A DNA stretch of 64,000 nt from Flavobacterium aciduliphilum (GCF_003268855.1 NZ_QLSZ01000002.1:186001-250000), one strand, 5' to 3'; positions 32,005 to 40,868 are shown, numbered from the stretch's first letter. Program-made: numbers and translations. Notes: generated from the letters alone by a model not told the origin.

Positions 32005-33141
32005 ATGGATTTTAATCTTACAGAAGAGCATTTAATGATTCAACAAGCGGCAAGAGATTTTGCTCAAAATGAATTATTGCCCGGAGTTATTGAAAGAGAT
32101 GAACATTCTAAATTCCCAACCGAGCAAGTGAAAATGATGGGGGAACTTGGTTTTATGGGGATGATGGTCGACCCAAAGTATGGTGGCGCTGGATTGGATA
32201 GCGTTTCTTATGTTTTAGCGATGACCGAAATTGCAAAAGTAGATGCTTCTGCAGCAGTAATCATGTCAGTAAACAATTCGTTAGTGTGTGCTGGAATGGA
32301 AAAATATTGTAATGAAGAACAAAAAATGAAATATTTAGTTCCACTAGCAAAAGGAGAAGTGATTGGCGCTTTTTGTTTGAGTGAACCAGAAGCGGGAAGT
32401 GATGCGACTTCACAAAAAACGACAGCTATTGATAAAGGAGATTACTATTTGTTGAACGGGACAAAAAACTGGATTACCAATGGATCTACTGCGTCTACTT
32501 ATTTAGTGATTGCTCAAACAGATATTGAAAAAGGACATAAGGGAATTAATGCTTTTATTGTTGAAAAAGGTTGGGAAGGATTTGAAATTGGTCCTAAAGA
32601 GAAAAAAATGGGAATTCGCGGAAGTGATACACACTCGTTGATGTTTACTGATGTGAAAGTTCCAAAAGAAAATAGAATTGGAGCAGACGGATTTGGTTTT
32701 TCATTTGCCATGAATGTCTTAAATGGTGGAAGAATTGGAATTGCTTCCCAAGCATTAGGAATTGCAACAGGAGCTTATGAATTAGCTTTGAAATATTCTA
32801 AAGAGCGAAAAGCATTTGGAAAAGAGATTTTTAATCATCAGGCGGTGGCTTTTAAACTAGCCGATATGTATGTCAAAGTAACGGCAGCTAAACTTTTAAT
32901 TATGAAAGCAGCATGTGAAAAAGATGAAGGTAAAGATATTGCACATTCGGGGGCTATGGCCAAATTATATGCTTCAGAGATTGCTTTAGAAGTAGCTAGT
33001 GATGCAGTTCAAATTCACGGAGGAAATGGTTATGTTGCCGAATACCATGTGGAGCGCATGATGCGTGATTCCAAAATCACTCAAATTTATGAAGGAACTT
33101 CTGAAATTCAACGTATAGTTATTTCAAGAGGATTAGTATAA
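32005..33141 (+). CDS. Acyl-CoA dehydrogenase (short/branched-chain type)
   Basis: FAD enzyme of fatty-acid or branched-chain amino-acid breakdown, oxidising acyl-CoA to enoyl-CoA. A 378-aa protein of normal length, with the FAD/substrate signatures GAFCLSEPEAGSDATSQKTTA and WITNGSTASTYLVIAQ. RKAFGKEIFNHQAVAFKLADM, QIHGGNGYVAEYHVERMMRD and the active-site Glu in QIYEGTSEIQRIVISR follow. It is a single-gene unit with its own promoter and a word-array terminator. Chain-length preference cannot be told from sequence. Confidence 0.93.
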   Translation: MDFNLTEEHLMIQQAARDFAQNELLPGVIERDEHSKFPTEQVKMMGELGFMGMMVDPKYGGAGLDSVSYVLAMTEIAKVDASAAVIMSVNNSLVCAGMEKYCNEEQKMKYLVPLAKGEVIGAFCLSEPEAGSDATSQKTTAIDKGDYYLLNGTKNWITNGSTASTYLVIAQTDIEKGHKGINAFIVEKGWEGFEIGPKEKKMGIRGSDTHSLMFTDVKVPKENRIGADGFGFSFAMNVLNGGRIGIASQALGIATGAYELALKYSKERKAFGKEIFNHQAVAFKLADMYVKVTAAKLLIMKAACEKDEGKDIAHSGAMAKLYASEIALEVASDAVQIHGGNGYVAEYHVERMMRDSKITQIYEGTSEIQRIVISRGLV

Positions 33142-33162
33142 ACAAACTAAAATGTTAAATTT

Positions 33163-33213
33163 AACCGCAAATTCGCAGATTTAAAATTTAATTTGCCAAT
33201 TTGCGGTTTCTTT
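33163..33213 (+). terminator. Terminator made of 7-bp words after acyl-CoA dehydrogenase
   Basis: Arms AACCGCAAATT (33163-33173) and AATTTGCGGTT (33198-33208) with a 24-nt loop, followed by TCTTTTT. The same bases form a 7-bp word array. Confidence 0.6.
33164..33205 (+). repeat. 7-bp word array 3' of acyl-CoA dehydrogenase
   Basis: Six contiguous degenerate heptamers, for example ATTCGCA, AATTTAA and ATTTGCG, starting 22 nt after the stop codon. Confidence 0.55.
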
Positions 33214-33236
33214 TTGCATCTGCTTTTATGACCATC

Positions 33237-33914
33237 ATGAAAAATATAATTATCACTGGGACTTCGCGCGGTATTGGTTTTGATTTAGCACTGAAATTTG
33301 CTAATGAAGGACATCAAGTGCTAGCCATATCAAGAAAAACGCCTAAAGAATTATTAGAGCATCCAAATTGTGTTTGTCTTTCCATAGATATTTCTGTAGA
33401 AGATGAAATGCACGAAATTGATAAATTCATTGCTTCCACTTCAAAAAAGGTGGATGTATTAATTCATAATGCGGGTTGTTTGGTCAATAAACCTTTTGCG
33501 CAACTAACACAATCAGACTTTGAGCGAGTATACAAAGTGAATGTGTTTGGGGTAGCAAACCTCACAAAAATCTGTTTGCCCTATATGTCAAAAGGAAGTC
33601 ACGTGGTTTCTATAAGTTCGATGGGAGGCATTCAAGGGAGTTCAAAATTTTCGGGCTTAGCGGCTTATAGTTCAAGTAAAGGGGCATTAATTACGCTCTC
33701 AGAGCTATTAGCTGAAGAATATAAAGATCAAGGTGTTGCTTTTAATGTCTTGGCACTTGGTGCGGTTCAGACGGAGATGTTGCAAGAAGCATTTCCTGGG
33801 TATGAAGCTCCAATTACTGCTGTTGAAATGGCTGATTATATTTTCAATTTTGCTTTGACAGGAAATAAATTTTACAACGGTAAAGTATTGCAAGTTTCAA
33901 GTTCAACGCCCTGA
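33237..33914 (+). CDS. Short-chain dehydrogenase/reductase
   Basis: A 225-aa NAD(P)-dependent oxidoreductase of the classical SDR family: cofactor motif TGTSRGIG, NAG motif in LIHNAGCLV, catalytic Ser in VVSISSMGG and YSSSK (Tyr and Lys). The frame extends to a TTG at 33201 within the terminator of the previous gene; ATG 33237 (MKNIIITG) fits the family start. First gene of a tightly spaced unit with the SprT-like, membrane-protein and manC genes. Substrate unknown. Confidence 0.88.
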   Translation: MKNIIITGTSRGIGFDLALKFANEGHQVLAISRKTPKELLEHPNCVCLSIDISVEDEMHEIDKFIASTSKKVDVLIHNAGCLVNKPFAQLTQSDFERVYKVNVFGVANLTKICLPYMSKGSHVVSISSMGGIQGSSKFSGLAAYSSSKGALITLSELLAEEYKDQGVAFNVLALGAVQTEMLQEAFPGYEAPITAVEMADYIFNFALTGNKFYNGKVLQVSSSTP

Positions 33915-33924
33915 TACATAAAAA

Positions 33925-34530
33925 TTGAGCGACGTTCTCTTAAAATATTTGCCCGAACATGCTGTAGTTCCTTGTTTTGAATTAATCAAAGCTCATCGTG
34001 TGCACTTGAAAATTGTGAATGAAAGACAAACACGGCATGGGGATTATAGAAAAGGACTTTCAGGAAAGCACGAAATTACTGTCAATTCAAATTTAAATAA
34101 ATATCGTTTTCTCATAACATTAATTCATGAAATTGCTCATTTAGTTGCTTTTGAAAAATATGGTCGTACCATAAAACCCCACGGAATAGAATGGAAGATA
34201 ACATTTCAAAAATTGATGATTCCTTTCATTAGACCAGAAATATTTCCACATGCTATTCTGCCTTTGGTTGCCAATCATTTTAGGAATCCAACAGCAAGTA
34301 GTGATACCGATGCTCGGTTGGCTTTTGCTTTAAAACAATTTGATGAGAGAAAATCGGATGCCTTTTTTATACATGAAGTTCCAAACGGAGCTTTATTCAG
34401 AATAAAAAACGGTAGAATCTTTCAGAAAAAAGGACTTCGAGTAAAGCGATATGAGTGTGTAGAAGTCTCAACAAGTAAAATATTTTTATTCAATCCAAAT
34501 GCGGAAGTCGAAATAGTAAAACAACCCTAG
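33925..34530 (+). CDS. SprT-like zinc metalloprotease-domain protein
   Basis: A 201-aa protein with the metal motif HEIAH (residues 68-72) in ITLIHEIAHLVAFEKYG. SprT-like proteins are related to Spartan-type proteases that cleave DNA-protein crosslinks; the bacterial role is poorly known. The only in-frame start that keeps the conserved N-terminus is TTG at 33925 (SDVLLKYLPEHAVVP); no ATG is suitable. It lies 10 bp after the SDR gene and 15 bp before a membrane-protein gene. Confidence 0.82.
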   Translation: MSDVLLKYLPEHAVVPCFELIKAHRVHLKIVNERQTRHGDYRKGLSGKHEITVNSNLNKYRFLITLIHEIAHLVAFEKYGRTIKPHGIEWKITFQKLMIPFIRPEIFPHAILPLVANHFRNPTASSDTDARLAFALKQFDERKSDAFFIHEVPNGALFRIKNGRIFQKKGLRVKRYECVEVSTSKIFLFNPNAEVEIVKQP

Positions 34531-34545
34531 TAATTTATAAAAAAC

Positions 34546-34995
34546 ATGAAATTCAGACTTTATTTTTTGCTTTTAATCGCATCGATTTTTCTGTTTATTT
34601 TTAGCCATACAACAGCGAACACGTCTAATTTCACGATCAATCTAGAAAGCACTTTTTTTGTCATGACGTTGACACATTTTTATAGAGCATTGGCCATTTT
34701 GTTGCTTACAGTAAGTTTACTGTATATTGTCAAAGATGTCTCGAAAGTTAAAATTAAACCAATCTATGAAAGACTGCATGTTTTTGGTACTATTGTTCTT
34801 GTCATCACATTATTATACCTCAATAATGAGAATAATGTCTTGAAAACGAGGTCTAATATTAGTGATGAAAAATTAAATTTTTACAATCATGGTTTGGAAT
34901 TGATATTAATATCGTTAATTCTATTTCAGTTTTTATTCCTAATGAATACCTTTGCTGTTCAAGTAAAGCAAGTATTAACAAGTTCGAAGCAATAA
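34546..34995 (+). CDS. Membrane protein, 149 aa, four predicted helices
   Basis: Hydrophobic segments at about residues 3-21, 40-63, 79-97 and 115-138, with short polar loops; NENNVLKTRSNISDEKLNFYNHG would lie outside the membrane between the third and fourth. No family recognised. It sits in the unit SDR-SprT-this-manC, 9 bp before manC, which gives no clear functional hint. Confidence 0.65.
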   Translation: MKFRLYFLLLIASIFLFIFSHTTANTSNFTINLESTFFVMTLTHFYRALAILLLTVSLLYIVKDVSKVKIKPIYERLHVFGTIVLVITLLYLNNENNVLKTRSNISDEKLNFYNHGLELILISLILFQFLFLMNTFAVQVKQVLTSSKQ

Positions 34996-35004
34996 TCTAA
35001 TAAT

Positions 35005-36066
35005 ATGAATAATAATAAGTATGCTGTTATTATGGCTGGTGGAGTAGGTTCGAGATTTTGGCCTGTAAGCACAGTCGATTTTCCGAAACAGTTTCATGAT
35101 ATGTTAGGAGCAGGGGAGACGCTCATTCAAAAGACCTATCATCGTTTGGCTAAATATATACCTAAAGAGAATATTTTTGTACTAACCAACGAACGATATA
35201 GTAATTTGGTATTAGAACAATTACCCGCATTAAAGCAGGATCAAATAGTATTGGAACCTGCTATGAGAAATACGGCACCATGTATTTTGTATGCTGCTTT
35301 AAAGATACAGAAGATGAATCCAGATGCGCTTATGGTCGTTGCACCAAGTGATCACTGGATTGAAGACGAACAAGCCTTTGTCAATAATTTAGAACTAAGT
35401 TTTGATTTCTGTAGTAAAAACGAAGCTTTAGCAACATTGGGTATTCAGCCGACATTTCCAAATACTGGATTTGGATATATCGAGTTTGATAAAGAGGATG
35501 CTAATACGTTGAGAAAAGTAGTACAATTTAGAGAAAAACCCGATTATGATACAGCAAAACACTTTCTTGAACAAGGTAATTTTCTGTGGAATGGTGGAAT
35601 TTTTATTTGGAGTGTGCGCTCTATAATACATGCTTTTGAGAAGTTTCAACCCCAAATGTTAGCTCTTTTTCAACAAGGGTATGACCTATTAAATACGTCT
35701 TTTGAAAAGAAATTTATTGATGAGAATTATTCAAAATCTGCTAATGTTTCGATAGATTATGCAATCATGGAGCACGCACAAAATGTCTTTGTTCTTCCGG
35801 CTACCTTTGATTGGAATGATCTGGGGACATGGGGTTCTTTACATGAAAAATTGGATAAAGATGTTCAAAACAATGCAGTTGTCAATGCAAAAGTTATTTT
35901 AGAAAATGCTTCTAATAATATAATTAGAGCCGATGGTAAAAAATTAATTATCGTTGACGGTCTAGACAATTTTATTATTGTAGATAAAGAGGATGTTTTA
36001 ATGATATATCCTAAAGATAAAGAACAAGAAATCAAAAGAATTACAGCACAAGTAAACAAATTATAA
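35005..36066 (+). CDS. manC: Mannose-1-phosphate guanylyltransferase
   Basis: Makes GDP-mannose for surface polysaccharides and glycoproteins. A 353-aa enzyme with nucleotidyltransferase motif MAGGVGSRFWPVS, VLEPAMRNTAPCILYAAL, VAPSDHWI and FREKPDYDTAKHFL. WNGGIFIWSV, SIDYAIMEHA and TFDWNDLGTWGSL follow. It lacks the extra phosphomannose isomerase domain of bifunctional enzymes, so it is the short form usual in Bacteroidota. Confidence 0.93.
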   Translation: MNNNKYAVIMAGGVGSRFWPVSTVDFPKQFHDMLGAGETLIQKTYHRLAKYIPKENIFVLTNERYSNLVLEQLPALKQDQIVLEPAMRNTAPCILYAALKIQKMNPDALMVVAPSDHWIEDEQAFVNNLELSFDFCSKNEALATLGIQPTFPNTGFGYIEFDKEDANTLRKVVQFREKPDYDTAKHFLEQGNFLWNGGIFIWSVRSIIHAFEKFQPQMLALFQQGYDLLNTSFEKKFIDENYSKSANVSIDYAIMEHAQNVFVLPATFDWNDLGTWGSLHEKLDKDVQNNAVVNAKVILENASNNIIRADGKKLIIVDGLDNFIIVDKEDVLMIYPKDKEQEIKRITAQVNKL

Positions 36067-36072
36067 ACAAGA

Positions 36073-36098
36073 AGGGTTTCTAAATTTTTAGAATCCCT
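36073..36098. terminator. Terminator between convergent manC and mlaF
   Basis: AGGGTTTCTAAA and TTTAGAATCCCT arms with one internal T-T mismatch and a 2-nt loop; T-rich on both sides. Confidence 0.65.
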
Positions 36099-36855
36099 CT
36101 TTATTTTGCGCTTTCCTAATTTTTTTAAACAAATTGGACGAATAAACAAAATCAACAATAGCTTCGTTATCCGTTTTAAAAATCTCTTTTTTAGTTCCTT
36201 CCCAAGCTAAAATACCTTCTTTTAAAAAAACGATTTTTTCTCCAATTTCCATAACTGAGTTCATGTCGTGGGTATTAATTACTGTTGTAATGTTGTATTC
36301 TTGAGTAATTTCTTGAATCAAATAGTCAATCACAATAGCCGTTTTTGGATCTAATCCCGAATTGGGTTCGTCACAAAACAAATACTTCGGATTGTTTACA
36401 ATAGCTCTAGCAATCGCCACTCGTTTCTGCATACCCCCTGAAATTTCGGATGGTTTTTTTTTGTTGGCATTAATCAAATTCACTCTGTTAATCACAACAT
36501 TCACGCGATCCTGAATTTCAGAAATATTTTTATTAGAAAACATCTTTAAAGGAAATCCAATATTTTCTTCAACAGTCATGCTGTCAAATAAAGCGCTCCC
36601 CTGAAAAACCATTCCAATTTCAGTTCGAAGCGTTCGTTTATCATCATCGCTCAATTCGGAATAAATTCGTCCATCAAATGAGATGGTTCCTTGCTCTGGA
36701 GTAAAAATTCCAAGAAGTGATTTTAATAAAACGGTTTTTCCAGAACCACTCTGACCAATAATCAAATTGGTTTTACCTGTTTCAAAAGTTGTTGTAATTC
36801 CTTTTAAAACTTTGAATTCCCCAAAAGATTTTTCAATATTTGAAACGGCTATCAT
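36088..36855 (-). CDS. mlaF: ABC transporter ATPase, MlaF-like
   Basis: ATP-binding subunit of an MCE-type lipid transporter maintaining outer-membrane asymmetry. A 255-aa protein with Walker A GQSGSGKT (34-41), signature EISGGMQKRVAIARAI and Walker B YLFCDEPNSGLDP, which is typical of MlaF. It overlaps the permease gene (ATGA junction). The substrate-binding MlaD-type protein is not in the window, so the complex partner is encoded elsewhere. Confidence 0.88.
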   Translation of the reverse strand: MIAVSNIEKSFGEFKVLKGITTTFETGKTNLIIGQSGSGKTVLLKSLLGIFTPEQGTISFDGRIYSELSDDDKRTLRTEIGMVFQGSALFDSMTVEENIGFPLKMFSNKNISEIQDRVNVVINRVNLINANKKKPSEISGGMQKRVAIARAIVNNPKYLFCDEPNSGLDPKTAIVIDYLIQEITQEYNITTVINTHDMNSVMEIGEKIVFLKEGILAWEGTKKEIFKTDNEAIVDFVYSSNLFKKIRKAQNKEGF

Positions 36856-37601
36856 CAGGTTAATAGTAATTGAGTTAGTATATAATTCGCCAATATAATA
36901 ACTACGCTAGTCCAAACAAATGAAATCGTGCTGGCTTTTCCTACCTCCAGTGCGCCTCCTTTCATATAATAGCCGTGAAAGGAAGGAATTGTAGCCAATA
37001 AAAGCGCAAATACAATGGTTTTTATAAACGCATATTTAATATGAAAAGGAATGAATTCGGTTTGTAGTCCCGTAATAAACTCATTACTAGAAACAAATCC
37101 TCCATAAACCCCAGCAATCCAACCTCCTAAAATTCCTAAAAACATCGCAATTCCAATTAAAAATGGATATAAAAGAGACGCTATTATTTTTGGAAAAACA
37201 AGGTAATTTAAAGAGTTCACCCCCATTACTTCTAAAGCATCAATTTGCTCGGTAACTCTCATGGTTCCAATGCTTGATGTAATAAAAGACCCCATTTTTC
37301 CTGCCATAATGATAGAAATAAAGGTTGGCGCAAATTCTAATATAATTGATTGTCTTGTCGCAAAGCCTATGAGTTGCTTAGGAATTAAGGGATTTGTCAA
37401 ATTCAAAGCGGTTTGGATGGAAACAACTCCGCCCACAAAAAAAGAAATAAAAGCTACAATTCCCAAGGAGTCAATGATTAAATCATCAATTTCCTTAAAA
37501 ATCAAACCTTTCATAACAGCCCATTTGGTTGGTTTTTTAAAAACCTCCTTGAGCATTAAGAAATATTTTCCTATTTGCGATAAATAGCGAACGAGCATCA
37601 T
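36855..37601 (-). CDS. mlaE: MlaE-like permease
   Basis: Integral membrane subunit of the MCE/Mla lipid transporter. A 248-aa protein with five to six hydrophobic segments and the family stretches FISFFVGGVVSIQTALNLTNPLIP, MAGKMGSFITSSIGTMRVTEQIDALEVMG and SFHGYYMKGGALEVGKAST. It is coupled to mlaF. Either of two adjacent Met codons could be the start. Confidence 0.9.
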   Translation of the reverse strand: MMLVRYLSQIGKYFLMLKEVFKKPTKWAVMKGLIFKEIDDLIIDSLGIVAFISFFVGGVVSIQTALNLTNPLIPKQLIGFATRQSIILEFAPTFISIIMAGKMGSFITSSIGTMRVTEQIDALEVMGVNSLNYLVFPKIIASLLYPFLIGIAMFLGILGGWIAGVYGGFVSSNEFITGLQTEFIPFHIKYAFIKTIVFALLLATIPSFHGYYMKGGALEVGKASTISFVWTSVVIILANYILTQLLLT

Positions 37602-37675
37602 AGTTTTAATATAGGGTCAAAAATAGTAAGAAGTTGTGAGTTTTAACGTATCCATTAAGGTTTTTTTGGCGTTCC

Positions 37676-37745
37676 TTTTAGGCCGGGCTATCCGTTTCAA
37701 TCTTTTGCGTCATTTCATTTTGCAAAAGGATTTTCACTGCTATCC
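37676..37745. repeat. Flavobacterial dispersed intergenic repeat, probable reverse copy
   Basis: Contains GGGCTATCCGTTTCAATC, an internal hairpin CTTTTGC/GCAAAAG, and CACTGCTATCCC. Read on the minus strand it has GATAGCAGTGAAAATCC and GGATAGCCCGG, which I recall as edges of a common flavobacterial intergenic element. Confidence 0.4.
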
Positions 37746-37762
37746 CTAACGCAATTTCCATT

Positions 37763-38629
37763 TTAATAGAAGATTACCATTAAAAACAGTTTTTCTTTCA
37801 TTTTATTCCAACGGTATCTTCTTATGAATTTAGCTTGTGCTTCTGTAACTAAGAGCGTTTTTTTTGCTTTTTTTGCTTTCCAAAAACCTCTCATGTAGTC
37901 CCAAAACAACATAGGTTTCTTTTTCATCAAAGCCAATTTCATTGATGCGATTGCAGTAATCCAAAAACCATATCCAAGCCTATAAAAAGCCTCTCCTTGT
38001 TTAAATCGAGCAGCCTGATTGTACTTAGCTCCTGTAGGTTTTAAATGTTTTACGTGTAGATTTTGGTCTGTTACAATTTTCCAATTATAAAATTTACACA
38101 ACAATTCATCAACAGTATCCCAACCCATCTCAGCTTTTAATCCCCCAATTTCCTTAAAAGTTTTTTTTCTATATGTTTTTAAAGCACCACGAATGTGATC
38201 TTTACCAGTTAAGTTTTCTAAAATCCAAGTTCCATTTTTTTCAATATAACAAAATCCACCAACCATGCCTATACGTTCGTCCGATTTAAAGTGGTTGATG
38301 ATGGTTTCAAAATAATGACTAGGAAAAATTAAATCGGCATCCAACTTGGCAATGAGATCATAATGCTCATCTAGAGTGTCATATCCTTTTTTAAAGGCTT
38401 GAATGACTTTACTCCCTGGTAAGTGAATGGCGTCTGAGTTTTTGTTTACTAGTGAAATAAATGGATATTTTGAAATAAATGAATGCACAATAGCTTCGGT
38501 AGCATCAGTAGAATTATCATTCACCACTACAATTTTAGAAGGTAAAATAGTTTGCTCTACCAACGATTGTAGTGTTAGGGAGATGTATTTTTCTTCGTTG
38601 TATGTAGGGATGATGACGTAGTAATTCAT
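37763..38629 (-). CDS. Glycosyltransferase family 2
   Basis: A 288-aa GT-A fold glycosyltransferase: YVIIPTYNEEKYISLTLQSL at the start, VVVNDNSTDATEAIV, the DxD-type metal motif in YDLIAKLDADLIFP, and GWDTVDELL in the acceptor region. No transmembrane anchor is obvious. The frame extends to a TTG at 38641, but ATG 38629 (MNYYVIIPTYNEE) fits the family. It follows the methyltransferase and KAS III genes in the same direction. Acceptor unknown. Confidence 0.85.
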   Translation of the reverse strand: MNYYVIIPTYNEEKYISLTLQSLVEQTILPSKIVVVNDNSTDATEAIVHSFISKYPFISLVNKNSDAIHLPGSKVIQAFKKGYDTLDEHYDLIAKLDADLIFPSHYFETIINHFKSDERIGMVGGFCYIEKNGTWILENLTGKDHIRGALKTYRKKTFKEIGGLKAEMGWDTVDELLCKFYNWKIVTDQNLHVKHLKPTGAKYNQAARFKQGEAFYRLGYGFWITAIASMKLALMKKKPMLFWDYMRGFWKAKKAKKTLLVTEAQAKFIRRYRWNKMKEKLFLMVIFY

Positions 38630-38686
38630 AGTAAAATCCAATTTCTATATTCCAAATCCTATAAACAATGTGTTTTAGTGTTTTAA

Positions 38687-39217
38687 TTATTTTTTTGGAG
38701 TTTTTACAGCATAAACCAAATAATATCTCGGTGTAAACCATCTTAAAAAAGGCCTGAATCCGATTTTTTTTACGGGATGCGTGAACTTAATTCGATCAAC
38801 AATTGTGTAGCCTGTTTTTTCCAGTAACCAATCCAATTGCCAAGCTTCAAATTCGTGATAGTGTCTGTCCCAAAGATCTGTTTTACTGCGGTAAGCTGGA
38901 GAAAACCACAAGCGCAATGGAATTGAAATTAATAACTTATCACATTTTACATTTTGCAAAACAGTATAAGGGTTTAATAAATGTTCAAAAATTTCAAATG
39001 CCGTAAAAACGGTATACTCTTCAGTGTTTAGAGCGGTTTGGTCGTTGTCTAAATCTTCTCCTTTGGTGTTTTTTACAGTATATCCATTTTCTTCCATGAT
39101 TTTGGAAAACGGATTTGGTACTCCCAAATCAAAAATGGTTTCAGAAGTTGCTATATGTTTTTTTAGAAATTCTAAGGTATGTTTGAAGCGTTTATTTGGA
39201 AATGTTTTTTCGTACAT
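38687..39217 (-). CDS. Class I SAM-dependent methyltransferase-like protein
   Basis: A 176-aa short Rossmann-fold protein. TSETIFDLGVPNPFSKIMEENG is in the place of the SAM-binding motif I (glycine-poor here), and FTAFEIFEHLLNPYTVLQNV resembles the acidic motif II/post-motif region. CDKLLISIPLRLW and DRHYHEFEAWQLDWLLEKTGY are typical of methyltransferases acting on small molecules or glycolipids. The weak motif I leaves some doubt about activity. Between KAS III and GT2 genes. Confidence 0.7.
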   Translation of the reverse strand: MYEKTFPNKRFKHTLEFLKKHIATSETIFDLGVPNPFSKIMEENGYTVKNTKGEDLDNDQTALNTEEYTVFTAFEIFEHLLNPYTVLQNVKCDKLLISIPLRLWFSPAYRSKTDLWDRHYHEFEAWQLDWLLEKTGYTIVDRIKFTHPVKKIGFRPFLRWFTPRYYLVYAVKTPKK

Positions 39218-39255
39218 GGAAATTGAGTATTAAAGAGACAAAGGTACTAATTTTT

Positions 39256-39297
39256 ACTTCTCACTTCTCACTTTGTATTTCATACTTCTCACGTTCT
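39256..39297 (-). repeat. 7-bp word array 3' of the KAS III gene
   Basis: Six contiguous heptamers on the plus strand, three of them ACTTCTC exactly (39256, 39263, 39284), ending one base from the stop codon of the minus-strand gene at 39299. Confidence 0.7.
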
Positions 39298-39298
39298 T

Positions 39299-40360
39299 TT
39301 ACATTTTATATACGATAGCATTAATATTCATGCCCGCTCCAACAGAGGCAAATAAAACCACGTCACCTCGATGTAATTCGTGATGTTCAATTTTACCATT
39401 TACTAGCAAATCATAAAGCGTAGGAATTGTTGCAACACTCGAATTCCCTAGTTTATGGATGCTCATAGGCATAATATCTTTTGGTGGTGTTTTTTCATAC
39501 AATTTATAAAAACGATGAATGATGGCTTCATCCATTTTTTCATTGGCTTGATGAATTAAGACTTTTTTCACCTCATTGATGTTGATTTTGCTGTGGTCTA
39601 AGCATGTTTTCATTGCAAGAGGAACCTGGTTTAAAGCAAATTCATATATTTTTCTCCCTTGCATCTTTATATACCTTACATTAGGGTCATGGGCTTTATT
39701 ATAGGAATTACCAAAAAATAAGTACCCAGCTTCATCATAAGCATAGGTTGCCGATTCATGGCTTAGAATTCCTTCGCCTTCGCCTTCAACAGCTTCAATA
39801 ATGGTAGCGCCTGCACCATCCGAATAAATCATGGAATCTCTGTCGTGGGGGTCGACTACTCTTGACAGGGTTTCGGCACCTATCACTAAACATTTTTTTG
39901 CCATTCCTGCTTTGATAAAAGCCGAAGCTTGAATGACGCCTTCAACCCAACCGGGACATCCAAAAAGCATGTCATAGGCCACACATTTTGGATTTTTTAT
40001 TCGCAAATCATGTTTTACACGGGTAGCCAAACTTGGTAAAATATCCGATTGAATCGCACCTTGTTTGACGTTTCCAAAATTGTGAGCCAATATTATATAA
40101 TCTATCGATTCTGGATCAATAGCAGCAGTTGCAATAGCTTTTTGAGCGGCGATTACAGCAATATCAGAAGTTAACAAATTCTCAGAAACATAGCGACGTT
40201 CCTCTATTCCCGTAATTCCAAAAAACTTTTCTGTAATAATGTTATTTGGGAGCGGAAAAGGAGTTCCGTCTTCATTTAAAAAAATGTGGTTCGAAAAATC
40301 TTTATTGGTAACTATTTCTGAGGGAATATAACTCCCTGAACCTGTAATTTTTATATTCAT
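39299..40360 (-). CDS. 3-oxoacyl-ACP synthase III family protein (FabH-like)
   Basis: Thiolase-fold condensing enzyme of fatty-acid or specialised lipid synthesis. A 353-aa protein with the catalytic Cys in MLFGCPGWVEGV, His in VLIHQANEKM and Asn in LGNSSVATIPTLY, so the Cys-His-Asn triad is complete; GAGMNINAIVYK closes the fold. The Cys context (GCPGW) differs from housekeeping FabH (AC-AGF), suggesting a paralogue for a special acyl product, perhaps a lipid or pigment. That is inference. Confidence 0.87.
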   Translation of the reverse strand: MNIKITGSGSYIPSEIVTNKDFSNHIFLNEDGTPFPLPNNIITEKFFGITGIEERRYVSENLLTSDIAVIAAQKAIATAAIDPESIDYIILAHNFGNVKQGAIQSDILPSLATRVKHDLRIKNPKCVAYDMLFGCPGWVEGVIQASAFIKAGMAKKCLVIGAETLSRVVDPHDRDSMIYSDGAGATIIEAVEGEGEGILSHESATYAYDEAGYLFFGNSYNKAHDPNVRYIKMQGRKIYEFALNQVPLAMKTCLDHSKININEVKKVLIHQANEKMDEAIIHRFYKLYEKTPPKDIMPMSIHKLGNSSVATIPTLYDLLVNGKIEHHELHRGDVVLFASVGAGMNINAIVYKM

Positions 40361-40481
40361 TTTAATCTTTTTATAGGACGAATCTATGAAATTGAAGCGA
40401 AAGGATTTCTAAAAAAAGTATATTTCGATTTCGAATTATGAAATACCTAATGAAGAGGGGATATAATTATATAATGTGAAA

Positions 40482-40868
40482 TTATTCTTTGTTTTGTTGT
40501 GCAATTTTAATTTGCATTATTGTAGAGAGATTGTGTGCCATATTCTTCATACGTTCACAATTGAATCCTTCAAAATTTTCATTAATAGCCGTTTCGAAAT
40601 GGGTTAGCCAGATTTCAAACAATTCTTTAGTTAGATGTGATTTTAAATCAACATCCAAATGAATTTGTGTTAAGTTATTATAATACCCGCCAGTTCCTAG
40701 AATAGCTTGCGACCAAAATTTGACTAACATCTGTAAATGTTCTTCTAATTTTTCGTGTATTGGAGTTATTCTTGTGAAAATATAACTAATTCGCTCATCA
40801 GCAAACAATTTTTTGTAGAATACATCTACTATGATATATAAATCGTCTTGATTTTGTACGTCGTTCAT
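40482..40868 (-). CDS. Group III truncated haemoglobin
   Basis: A 128-aa haem protein of the 2-over-2 globin fold, probably for oxygen or nitric-oxide chemistry. VDVFYKKLFADERISYIFT matches the N-terminal helices and LVKFWSQAILGTGGYYNNLTQIHLDVDL holds the TrpxxxxLxGxxxY stretch and the proximal His. HFETAINENFEGFNCERMKNMA ends the fold. It has no export signal. A TAnnTTTG box lies just upstream. Confidence 0.86.
   Translation of the reverse strand: MNDVQNQDDLYIIVDVFYKKLFADERISYIFTRITPIHEKLEEHLQMLVKFWSQAILGTGGYYNNLTQIHLDVDLKSHLTKELFEIWLTHFETAINENFEGFNCERMKNMAHNLSTIMQIKIAQQNKE

Noticed and set aside
39256..39297. CRISPR-like or VNTR interpretation of the short word arrays
   Set aside because: Units are only 7-8 bp, without spacers, and the words are degenerate; no cas genes are in the window.
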